Below are positions 26,008 through 37,913 of a stretch of DNA of 64,000 nt, one piece after another; position 1 is the stretch's first letter, and each line of letters begins with the position of its first letter. The stretch is from NCBI GenBank assembly GCA_029931535.1, contig JAQPZY010001098.1, positions 1,020,001 through 1,084,000 of the forward strand, read 5' to 3'. Made by a program: the position numbers and the translations under genes. The DNA comes from Margaritifera margaritifera (Eukaryota > Mollusca > Bivalvia > Unionida > Margaritiferidae). The notes beneath the pieces are model-generated. The model was not told where the DNA came from. It ran no database searches and saw only the letters and a list, made by a program, of their open reading frames with translations.

Positions 26008-26079
26008 TAGTAGTAGTAGTAGTAGTAGTAGTAATAGTAGTAGTAGTAGAAGAAGAAGGAGAAGAAGAAGATGATGAAG
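26008..26079. repeat. (TAG)n and (AAG)n compound microsatellite
   Basis: TAG units at 26008-26049 pass into AGA/AAG units to about 26079. Confidence 0.92.
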
Positions 26080-27435
26080 TTTGACTTTGATTTTGATTTT
26101 TATGATTTTTTCAAAACAATAAAGATCAAAAGACAAGTTTATCATTTTGTGCGTTAAAATGGCAAAATATTCGGCTATGTTTTTTTTTTGTTTTGTAATG
26201 AAATTATAATACCGCTAATGTCAAAAGAACTTCATATCCATATGAATGAAAATACCAGCTGTCAGGGATTTGAAAGAAATATTGAACTAAAGCACAAACA
26301 AGTAGAATTCACGTTTCCGCCTTACTATGCCTATTGTAGACATGAAAAAAATGGATAATTGTATGGGTGAGGCGCCTTGCATACGGTGGTTATGAAAGCA
26401 AACTTAAGAAAGCCTATTCATATAAACAATGTTTCTACACTCTAAGACCTAAATGTGTCAAATATCTAACTGCAACCGAAATATGGGCTACAAAATGTAG
26501 GCCAGTTAGTATCTAGGTGAATTAAATGTAAGTCAGCGGGTATTATCTGGGCGAACAAAGAATATCGTATCTGGATGTATCAAAAATCTCAAACAGTTAA
26601 GGTGTTACAATCACCTTTGACGTTGCACCCGTTTTATGGCCTCTTTGATCCCGTCACTTTTTATTCAATATATTGATTTGATCTTAGATCGATAGGAAGT
26701 CAAATAGTATATAATTTATTGAATATAGTAATTGGACCTTAAATTGATACACGTTCAAACACTTAATACAACCTCTCAAAACTACAGGTGCTTGGAAGGA
26801 TTGACCTAGGACGTGAAGTAAAAGGTTAGTGTACGTGGACAAAGACTATGTTTTTAAAAGACTTAAATGAATTTAAAATAATTATACTTTGTGAATTGGA
26901 TTCGCACACAAACAATGCATAATTTAATTTATCAATAACACCCATTTATGAGCACCTAATGACCTTTTTCAATTGGAAGTGAAATATATAACATTTAATA
27001 AAGGGAAATATTTCATTTTTAAACATAGTAAAGTTATGAAATTTTACAAAATTAATAATGTAAAAATGTCTACACCGATATACTAGTGGTAGTATGGGCG
27101 CCCACCTGCCCCCCCCCCCCCCCAGTACACTAATTCCAGCACCTGTAAAACAGTATGGGGTCCGATACCTATTGTCTTTTGTCCAACCAAACTGGCCATT
27201 TGAACTCACGATTAGGATAAAGTTCTTGTAATTATTGAGAATTGCAAGAAGTGAGTTTTGAGGTTTGGAAAATAGGAATTTTAGTCGACAAATCGACATG
27301 AATGAGCGGCCGTTGGATCCTAGGTGGCAATGGTGGTAATGAAATTGCAACTAGAGACCTCTGAGATTGTGATTACTCTTGGCACGATTCAGTAAGTTCA
27401 AAGTAAGACTAGTCAAAACGAGTCTTTTAAGGGTA

Positions 27436-27650
27436 TTACACTCGCGTATAGCTCGATACCAACTGCAAACTGCATAGGCCCAGATCTGCCGTCGCATAAT
27501 GCGCCGGCAGATCTGGGTATATGCAGTTTGTAAGGACTAATCAGTAGAACAAACAACATAGACCCTGATCAGCCGGCGCATTATACGACGGCATATCAGG
27601 GTCTATGTTGTTTGCATTTGGACCCGCATTATACGCGAATAAAAACGGTA
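27436..27650 (+). mobile_element. Twin-hairpin MITE, copy 4
   Basis: Both stem-loops are present and the right end is acggta (27645-27650). The left end has decayed to tattacactcgcgtata. The flanking 50-60 bp on both sides match copy 3's flanks in inverse orientation. Confidence 0.88.
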
Positions 27651-29253
27651 ATACTGGTAAAAACTAAGTTTTAAAGAATAGTGTGTTGGGACAGGGTGGC
27701 AGATTTTGAACATCAGTTAGGCCTTAAACTCGAAGAACTCTGAACTATAAAATGATAAAATGTACTAAACATTACCACTAAATTAGTGTCGTAAGTATAT
27801 GTCTAGGCTAAACGTTTGTCACTATAAATAAATAATTCTTTGATAAAGTTGAAATCTGAGTTCAATTTGGCAAATCAAGTCTCTAAGGCTAAAGTCACAA
27901 TTATTGATGAATTCAGAACGAGGTTGAAGTAGTCTCGTTATGCCGCCCTGACTAAGGATATCTGTTCCGACCGATAATTAGTCAAACAGAAACATAGTTT
28001 CGTTCTCGTGCGAAAACTGATAGAGTAGGAAGAAAGACGGCAACCATCACGTTTTTGTTGAACGTAGTATACATCTCGATTATACTTTGATTGGAGGAAT
28101 GACATCAAATGACCATAACCAAGGTCGCCAAAACGGCAGACCAGAGATCAAAGTTAAACGTGTTCCATGTCAGATCACTGCCAAAACACGAAGCTCAAAG
28201 GTCTCACACAGTTACGTAAGAGACTAGCTGAACGGTGCTTCGGTCTAAGTTAATCCAAAGTTCTACCTGAATAGGTGGCTAAGCTGTAATTAAGAAATGT
28301 TATCTTTTAGGTTGAAACTGCGTTATATCCAAAAAGATATATTGGATAGAATGAATATATCTGAATGAGAGATTATGCCAAGTCCTACATGTTAAAGTAT
28401 GAACAACAGACATATATTATACTGTATCGGTTAAGATCTAGTCGAAACTCTTAGTATTCAAAGGAAATATTATATTTGTCTTTGGAACTTGTATTCTTTA
28501 CGGAGTTACGGACTACAATTGACTGAGAACTTCCGCAGTTAAGTTAATCAGGATTCTGCTTTCAAATGCAAACCATAAGTATCATATAATATTATAGTGG
28601 ATTCATTTATTTTCGTGGGTATCAATTCTCGTTGTTTTGCAAAAACATGGCAATTTTGTTGGTACTAAAATTCGATAATTGTGGAGGTCTCTTACTGTTT
28701 CCACAAACAGATCTTTGATCGTTTTGTTTTTAAATTCGTGGTTTGTAGCACCACGAAGCCAGCGAAATATGGTACCCCACTAAAAATAGCGAATTCACAG
28801 GATTCGTGCATTTCTTTATCAGCCACATGTTATGTTATTAATATATGTCACCTTGTGATCTATCATTATATTTATTTCATATGTCCCCGCCCCATCCCAT
28901 CCTGCGAGGAATCTGAGCACGTGTTAAGACAAAACAGTTTATATTCTATTTAAAAATAACATGCGCATACAGTGTCCACAAACTGGGACTCTGAGAAGGA
29001 ATCAGTTATGAAGGGGCCGATGGTTGTCATTGAGACCATCCTGGAGCTCATCGAGACTATTTTGGGAAGAAAAAGAATAGATATCCGATGTCTAGTGTAG
29101 CTGTGGTGGTTAGAGGTCAAACAGCCTCTTGAATTGCAAACATGCTGGTAAGAGAGCGGATACAATGAAGTTTTTAATGAATTGAATTGAATGATATTAA
29201 AAAATACTATTCACCTAAATTCAATTCAAGGTCAGTTTATACTAGGAGGAAAT

Positions 29254-29349
29254 ATCTTCCTTTATAATAGAAAACGTTTCCCAACATCTTCCTTTATAAT
29301 AGAAAACGTTTCCCAACATCTTCCTTTACAATAGAAAACGTTTCCCAAC
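29254..29349. repeat. 32-bp repeat, 3 units
   Basis: Three units of atcttcctttataatagaaa followed by acgtttcccaac, almost identical. S2 has only a diverged single unit near 36040-36075. Confidence 0.93.
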
Positions 29350-29465
29350 ATCAGAAAATAAATTTATAGTCTTAACAAATAACTGTTTCGTTTTAGAAAA
29401 GAGTCTTCTAGAACATATACAAAAATAATTTTAACACACGAAAATGCATAATGTTCACAGAAGCT

Positions 29466-29469
<4 letters not shown>

Positions 29470-29528
<59 letters not shown>
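29470..29528. repeat. (TC)n microsatellite
   Basis: About 58 bp of TC. The equivalent S2 tract (36191-36290) is interrupted with TG. Confidence 0.95.
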
Positions 29529-29530
<2 letters not shown>

Positions 29531-29880
29531 GTATTAGGTGCAAACGATAATCGGACTTACCAAAATATCTGAATATAAGACTACAACGCCATAATCTACC
29601 TCAACATGATCCTACTACACTACTCCTTCAAATCGATTTTCGTTGGTTTTCGTTGGCTTTAAGGTTACTTTAAACCCATTATTGGCTATATCATGCCGAA
29701 AAAATGGGAGCTAAGTACCTTTCCCAAGGACACACCAAGGCAGCCGACCCAGGCTGGCCTGGGCGGGTATCGAACCTGCGACTCATGGACCCTCAATTCG
29801 ATTTTACTGAGACCAGTCTCAACCCGCATCTGACTGTACCATATGCACTACCTAGGCTGATACAACTGTATTTGGGAGTG

Positions 29881-29925
29881 CGGGGGGGGGGGGGGGGGGG
29901 GAGGGTGGGGGGGGGGGGGGGGGGT
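29881..29925. repeat. Poly-G tract
   Basis: About 45 bp, almost all G with two interruptions. It has G-quadruplex potential if real; the length may also be affected by assembly error. Confidence 0.9.
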
Positions 29926-30340
29926 AAATTTCGCTGAGTTCAATTAACGAGGCAGCAAAATTGCTTGAAAATGTATACCAAATTATCCAAATTTATCTGA
30001 TCTCGAACCATCCAGTGTTAATACAGTGTTCTAAATTCGTCTTGTTGGCCTTATAATATAAAAGACAATCAGCTCCTGAAAATGGTTCAGAAAGATTTCC
30101 AGTAATGATCAGTCATTCCAGATTCTTTGATTACAAGATCACAGTGTCTGGCTGTTGACAAATTCAGTCATCCGATAACAAGGTCACAGTGTCTGGCTGT
30201 TGACAAATTCAGTCATCCGATAACCAAAGTTATTCCGTTCCTGATATCAGTGGGTCCTATTTCGAAGCAAGCGTATCATTTGTGTGTGGGAGGCAACGTG
30301 ATCGAATGTAACGAAATGTTTCCAGTGTTAATAATACACT

Positions 30341-30554
30341 TAACTGTATATACTCGCTTATAACGCTAGTCAACTGAAAACAACATATACCCAGATATGC
30401 CGTCGCATAATGTAGATCAGGGTCTATGTTGTTTGTTCTACTGATTACTCCTAAGAAACTGTATAGACCCATATTTGCCGGCGCATTATGCGACAGCAGA
30501 TCTGGGTCTGTGCAGTTTACAGTTTGACTCGACTTATAGGCGAGTAGAACGGTA
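30341..30554 (-). mobile_element. Twin-hairpin MITE, copy 5
   Basis: Ends taactgtatatactcgc and gcgagtagaacggta. The first hairpin has lost one arm around 30405-30415, while the second is complete (about 30455-30520). The S2 segment shows the same locus without the element at 36844-36846, flanked by TA and followed by gcc, which supports a TA target duplication. Confidence 0.87.
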
Positions 30555-30743
30555 GCCGTAATTAAGAAATACGTCCACCCTAATGTATACTCAATGTCAA
30601 TTTCGGATAATTAATCATAAAGAAAATTATTGCCATGCAAACGTTTAAAAAGTTTGAAAATATTCGGATACAAATGTAATTATACGCTCAATTTATCTTC
30701 TATAGCAACTTACTACAACAAAATTTGCTAACAAAACAAAAAA

Positions 30744-30745
<2 letters not shown>

Positions 30746-30807
<62 letters not shown>
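30746..30807. repeat. (GT)n microsatellite
   Basis: About 60 bp of uninterrupted TG. Confidence 0.96.
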
Positions 30808-30808
<1 letters not shown>

Positions 30809-31875
30809 AATCAAGTTAAGGAACCTTAACAATACTGGGTCAAGTAAGTGGAGTGTTTAAATTACTTACTGATTAGGATTTCCTCTGTCCTTAAGGATGC
30901 GAACAATTGAATGCCACAAAGTACGCCTTCTCGAAAAAGACATTTTTTCTTGCGTTTATTTTTCGGAGAGAAATGCACGATATAACAGTACCTCGGTCGT
31001 CGTCGTGCATCGTCTTCAATGTACATTTCAAAGTTATTTAACTCAAAAGTATTGAATAGATTTTTCATCACATGGTTGAGGATGAGGGAGTAGCAATTGA
31101 GACTTGAACACTTTTATGACTTCGACTCTACAACAAAGAATACATTTACAAAGCATAGACAGACACATATGCATAATCATCTAAGGATGGCTTTTGGGTA
31201 TGATACGGAGAGAGGGATGGGTGTTGTCCCTAGATCATAATTTGAAAATTATTAAGATCCCAATACTAAAACTGTGTAAACATGTACTCTACATGAAACT
31301 TCAAATATTAATATGAATCCAAGATTCCCCCCCACTCCGACATAATATTTTAAAATATTTTGGGCTTGACAAAAAATGGAATAAAAAAAAAATATACTGT
31401 GAACCACAAAATGGCGATATAGTGTGTTCCAACATCATTTGTTTCACCGAAAATCATAAAAACTTAACTCAGATGACAATTCATATTTTTAGAAAAGACA
31501 ATATACAATTTTATGTTTACGTCATACGCGATGTTATTGGACTGTCTTTATGGAAATAGTGGAATAATTTCGTTGATCAATAATGTGGTTAACATGTCAG
31601 GTACCCCCCCCCCCCCCACACACACACAAAATAAATAAATAAATAAAAAATTTAAAAAAACCAAAATCGATGATCGCATTCATAGACTGATTCACCGTCA
31701 AACAGTTGATGTAATGCCTCCTATTGTATTCCTACACCATGAATAAGTCTGCATAATGTGTGAATCATGGCATTAAAATGATTAATCATTTATTGACATG
31801 TTTACATCGTCCTAACGTCACACACCCAGTTGCAAGTCTCTCAAAGCGTTGTTCTTGATAACAAAGGGATAAAAA

Positions 31876-32006
31876 TAGCGTCTATACTCACTTATAAGTC
31901 GCGTCCAACTGCAAATAACATATACATGATCTGCCATCGCATTATGCTACGGCAGATCTGGGTCCATGCAGTTTGCAGTTGGATCCGACTTATACTGCAC
32001 AATACA
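31876..32006 (-). mobile_element. Twin-hairpin MITE, internally deleted copy 6
   Basis: It begins gcgtctatactcacttata. One arm of the acaacat hairpin is joined to one arm of the actgca hairpin (about 31910-31975), so the element retains a single chimeric stem. The right end is degraded. Confidence 0.75.
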
Positions 32007-32457
32007 ACTATTTAGACGTCCACACCGTAAAATGAAAATATTTCACAAGAACTGAGCACTTATTTGTCCAGGGTGATGTGTTAATCTGTTCAGTATGAAA
32101 AACTGTATTAACCGTGACAAGTGAGCACGGCAGAGGTTGCAGATAAAGTGAGGCTACACCATTTTTTCATTGGCGTAGGTCAAGTCGTTGTGAATAAATT
32201 GTACCAGGAACGTCCGAATGGATGCACTTGATTTGCCAGTTCCGTCAATCTCGCTGTGGTTTTTTTATTTTGGTGTCCAGGGAGTAATCAAAGTACTACA
32301 AGTACTAAGAATACTTGTGCGGTGCAATCCGAAAATAAATGTGTCTCGCCGGGGGAAAGGTATAGAACTAAAGGGTCTATAGACCAACCTAATAATACAT
32401 TTTCCTGCATTTCATCATTTATGCCGCTTTAATCAGAGCATCGTCTAGATCCAGCCA

Positions 32458-32510
<53 letters not shown>

Positions 32511-33229
32511 CGCCACAACCTTTCTCACTCGGTCGGCGCTTGGACAATGTACACTTATCACAAATATTATTTGGCGACTATCACAAAATTATGAACATTG
32601 TCTAGTTTTATGTAAAAAAAGTCTAACACATTGCTGCCATAAGTAACAAATTGACCGTCGCCGATGTATTCGGGTGCTCTCGTTTCCTCTTCCCAAGTTC
32701 ACTTTAATCAAAAACTTGTACCTGTAAGCCAGACTCATGCTTTCGCTAGGTAAAACATTGGCTTTACAAGCGTTTCTTTGTTAATTTTCTGTACAATCCT
32801 CAGACGCTATAATTATAGATTTCCTTTAATAAATTAAATTTAGAAAATATAGGCAGAAGATGCTTTCGGTGATTGTTTATCTATATAACGCTAACTGAGC
32901 AATATAGAGGATTTATTCATTTTCAAAATTTTCTAAATTGTATTAGAATAGACAACAGCCTTTGATTTGAAGATTTTAAGACGATCATGGTGGTTTTACT
33001 GATGTAAACTGAGTTTTATCCGCGACACGTCCATTGTGACACACTTTTGAATTTCTTTTTTTTTTCAAAAATATAGCAGAAAGTTTATTCTTGTTTGGCA
33101 CTGCGTCACAGGGAGAATCTTGGCATCACGGTTGCGTCATAATTTCCCACAAAATATGGTAGAATTTACTGCCGCAAATTCTGACGTTCGACGCAGTCAG
33201 AAAGTGCATTACATTCGTAAGTGTGTTAG
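32007..33229. other. Anonymous DNA with (TC)n
   Basis: (TC)n lies at 32459-32507. No gene supported. Confidence 0.5.
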
Positions 33230-36200
33230 AATCCAAAAAGGAGTCACAAAGAAGTAGAATTTACATTTTTGCTTACTATCTATTTTATTCATGACAAGAG
33301 GATTAAAATTGTGGTGTGGTCCTTGCGTAGAATGGTAATTAAGCAAACGCATGAACTCCTGCATCACATGTTTTGTTACATTCTAAGACAAATAAGAAGC
33401 AAACATTTGACTGCGGTGGAAAAAGGGGTTACAAAATGTAGGGCAGTGAGTATATGGGTAAATTAAATTTAAGTCAGTGGGTATGTGAACGAAGAGAGAG
33501 AGTATCATATATGGAGCGTAAAACTCAAACAAGCGAGGTGTTATAATCAACGGTGATCGTCAACACACGTTTTATGGCCTTTTTAAGCCAGTCATTGTTT
33601 ATTTAATATATTGGTTCGATCTTAGATTTATAGGAAGTTGAACATTTTTTTTTTAACATTAAATATAGTGAACTGACTGACATTGACAAAAGGTCAAATG
33701 AATAATAAAAGCTCTGGAAATCACAAGTTATTGCAAGGGTTGGTTTTGGAGGTCACGGAAAACCTTAGTGGGCCTGGACAACGAATTTGTCTGTATAGAC
33801 CTTTACGTATTTTAAGCAACAATATTTGCGTATGAGATTCGCACACAGACAACGCATATACACATAATTTAATGTGTCAATATTTATAACTTTGTACATT
33901 GAAAAATTAGGTTTTAAGCATAGATGGTCATCCTCTATCTGCAATTGCAATTGTTGAAGTATTGAGTTTTGGTCTGTGAGTCATGACCCTTTTTTTTTTT
34001 TATTTTAACAAAATCTATCAGACTGTATATAGTAGACATTTTTACCCTTTCTAGTGTACGGATCAATGTCGTTGGTTTTTCAAAGCCGTAACAATATTAA
34101 AACTGAAACAAACCTCAAAGGAATAACTTATAATAAAAAATTTATTTCGGCAACAACATGGCAGTCGGCTACTGCCACTGGAATATGAGTGTGGGCGATC
34201 CAATCGTCTGCATTTACGTTATAGCGCATGAGCATACGTAATCGACAGGGCACACGTCCAATCGGAACATCCTCGACCTTTTCCATGGCGTGCTGGACAA
34301 AATCTCAGATGTAACCAATAGCCATTTAGAACTGCCCTCAAGATCATGGTTATTATTACATCATAATAACATCATTATCATCACAATGACTAGATGACGT
34401 TTCATCACTAACAGCAACGTCAGTAACAGTTTCAGCCTATTAAAACCGAATGATTTCTTACATTTTTTTAATTATAAAGTTGCACGAAACTCAATAAAAA
34501 TTATTTCATTGATTGTTGAAACATCGTCGAGTTTTATTTTCAACATCTATCATTTTTTAATAATCTGTTCTTGCACATCTCGCCGGATGTTCGTCCGCCA
34601 AAAAGTTACCAATTTGGGAAGTATCACTACGATTACCTCCGAGTCTCTTTCAGAATCGATGTTATTCGACTCGCATCAGAAAGAGACGAGGATGTTTCGA
34701 ATACGTCAGAACAAAAGCATATGTCACAACGAAAACGTACATGAAATCACGCGACGTTACACCTGGATCATTTGTTGCTAATGAACTGATCCAAAATTTG
34801 GATGTGCTTTTAGCATAGTTTCTCTCTTTAAGCATTATGCTGTGATTGCTAAACATAACAGTATGCGCGCAGTAGCCGATCACGGTGCAGAAGGAAAAAC
34901 ATATATTTTAAAATGGTTAGCAACCTTTATTTTTACAATATTTCACTATTAACGCAATCTTTTTCTCAAAAACACTGAACGATGGCTGTATTAGTATTAC
35001 TTGTACTTGAATGACATTGCCTCACAGCCGTAATTACTATGTGAATTTTTTAATTGGAAATGAAATACAATATAGAACTTTAAAACAGATGCAAAAAACA
35101 TAACGCGTTTTTCTTTTTTTATTTCTTTCTTTCTTTTTTTTTGAATTCGTTACCTTATCAGACCATCGTATCCTCAGGCATTGTCTTCGATTAGGCCAAT
35201 TGAATTTGTCACCTTTGCATTAATCCTTAACATGGAATGCTGGTAGAAAATGTACACTAAAACAGGGAAGGTATAGTCAGAAAATAAGTCCATTAGTTAA
35301 TTTGCTTAGTAAGGAGATGTTGTTGATATACCAAACACTAACTCTCACTAGTATACGATATATGAAAATCTTCTTGTAATTCTTGTTTGATGTCTTTAAT
35401 TGCAAAAGCAACACTGGACCTCCGTCACCAGTATATGTATCAGGTGTCTGATTATCCAATAATAGCTGTTATACCAGCTAAACTGGAACGATTTCTTAAA
35501 GTCTATTACCTTTATCCGACCCGACGTTCTAACTGAAAACAGTTACTAATGGGTTAATCTAACTAGCAACGGTTGGTAATGGGAACGAGAGTATAGTATA
35601 ATGTGCACACACACACGCTATATATATATAATTCATGCACGTCTTAATCAGTAACATGTTATACTAATTATATGTCTCCTTCTGATGTATTAATTGATAT
35701 TCCTCTGAAATGTCATCCTGTTTATGTTTAGTTCCGTACGGCATGAGCACACAGTGCCCAAAATACTGGGACTGTGAACCGGAGTTAGGGATAAAGGATT
35801 GAACCTACCCCGCCGCTCTTGGAAATTTTTTTTTTTAAGGTAAAATAAAAATTTCAATTTCTAGTGTGGATACTGAGGTCATAGGTCAAACGGTCTCTTA
35901 AGATACAAACAAGCACTGGTAAGGGAGCAGATACAACTGACATGGAGTTTTCTAAAGTTGCTGCTCACTGCGTCGATTTGCTGATATTAGAAACTACTAT
36001 TCAAATACTTGAAATTCAAAATCAGTTTTCAATGGAAAGAAATACACTCTTTATAGAAGAAGAAAAAATCCTAAGATCAGAAAATAAATTTCTCGTCTTG
36101 GAAAATAATTGATTCATTTCACAAAGAGTTTTCTACAATATATGAAATAATTTTAGCAATAAGAAAATACATATTGTTCACAGCACAGTCTCTCTATATG

Positions 36201-36950
36201 TCTCTCTCTCTCTCTCTGTCTCTGTCTGTCTGTCTGTCTCTCTGTCTGTCTGTCTCTGTCTGTCTGTCTGTCTCTATCTCTCTCTCTCGTCCAACAGACA
36301 ATTGGATGTACACAAATCCTTAATCGACCACAGTATGATCCTACTACACTACTCCTTTGAAATCGATTTTACTGAGACCAATCTCAACCCTGACTTGACA
36401 GTACCTTATGCACTACACTTAGACTGATTCAATCCTTTTTTGATTAATTAGTTAATTAGGTAACCAAGTAAGTTGCCCGAAAATGTATACTAGCCAAAAC
36501 ATCTTACTTCATGCGTTGATAAAACTATACTTCATGCATTGATAAAACTAATAAACTAATGTTCATAACGTGTACTAAATTCGTCCTATCAACCCTGTAA
36601 AGTCCTATCAGCCCTGCAACATAAAAGGTTTCTGAAAATGGCTCCAAAATCTGTCCAATAACGATAAATCGTTCCAGATTATTTGATTACAAATTCACAG
36701 AGTCCTGGCTGTTAACAAATTCGGTCAATCCGATAACCAAATTTATTCCTTTTGGAAAGGTGGCTTATCATTAGTGCGTAGGAGACAACGTGATCAAATG
36801 TCATGAAATTCTCGCAATGTCAATAATAAACTGAATTCCATATTAGCCCTACTCAAGAAATAAGTCCACTCTAGTGTGCACTCAAAATAAATTTTCAGAC
36901 CGTAATAATGCAGAAATCATTTGCCAGACAATATCTAAAAAAGTTTTAAA
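33230..36950 (+). repeat. Segmental duplication S2
   Basis: The second copy of the 26.3-30.7 kb segment. It lacks MITE copies 4 and 5 and so keeps an unoccupied site for copy 5 at 36844. Local tracts include a TCTG/TCTC run (36191-36290) and tatata at 35621-35631. No protein-coding gene is recognised in either copy. Confidence 0.78.
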
Positions 36951-36951
36951 T

Positions 36952-37299
36952 GCGAGCGTTGACTTAAGATGCATCATAACAAGTAGCTCCGTACAACCTT
37001 GTTCCTTTTGTTTGTTTTTTCTTCCATCGTTCTTTTCAACACCACAGCTAAATATCTTGTAGATTCTGTCAAGTAATTATGTTATGTGTTTTGTTCATGT
37101 CTCGTTTGTGTAATCATCCTATATAGCTTTGTGCCTTCGAGTAAAGAACTGGTGGATTTCGAAAGCGCTTGTGCTGTTTTCACACTAGTTTTGCACGGTT
37201 ATTCGTCAAGTTTTGTTTCATACATACAATTACTCCTGAAAAACACGGTCTTTATGATCCAGTGTAATTTAGAAAGACTGTTACTTGCCTTGTGATTTG

Positions 37300-37357
<58 letters not shown>
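36952..37357 (+). repeat. About 0.4-kb dispersed repeat ending in (TA)n, copy 2
   Basis: Collinear with 12730-13113. The TA tail is 37303-37357. The region upstream (S2) is not shared with the 12.7-kb copy, so gcgagcgtt marks a real repeat boundary. Confidence 0.8.
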
Positions 37358-37360
<3 letters not shown>

Positions 37361-37552
37361 TTTGCGGTGTCAGTTTTGTACGATCGTTAAAAAAAATAAA
37401 AAATAAAAAAAAATAAATAATAATAATAATAAAAAGCAGTCGTACTAATTTTTAGCTTAGCCAAATGATAGCTGAGGTTAAAATCTTCTCAGGCTCACAT
37501 CAAAATCATGACGGAACTAGGAGAGAATATTTCTTATAAATACATTTTACAA

Positions 37553-37815
37553 ACAAATTATTTTATTATATATTTCATAATGAGATATTGAAATATATCA
37601 GTGGGAGAAAAATTATATCGCCACAGTGGCGATACCACTTTTATCGCCACAGTGGTGATTTCACTTTTGGAACTAGTTTCTTTTTCCATTTAGGAAGTAT
37701 TAAGTACCTTATTCAGACCTGTATGTACCTTTTTCAGACCTGTATTTCCAGGCCTATTTCATTTTTTCTTCTTCTTCTTCTTCTTCTCCTCTCTCTCTCT
37801 CTCTCTCTCTCTCTA

Positions 37816-37913
<98 letters not shown>

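Larger units (their letters stand above)
26280..30700 (+). repeat. Segmental duplication S1
   Basis: Collinear with S2 (33230-36950). Matching blocks include tacaaaatgtag near 26493/33431, cgttttatggcc near 26631/33572, ctgggactctgagaagga (28982) against ctgggactgtgaaccgga (35769), ttttactgagacca (29801/36370), gattacaagatcacagtg (30129) against gattacaaattcacagag (36684), and a tract after 30555 matching 36846. Identity is roughly 75-85% by eye with many indels, so it is old. S1 holds MITE copies 4 and 5, which S2 lacks. Confidence 0.8.
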
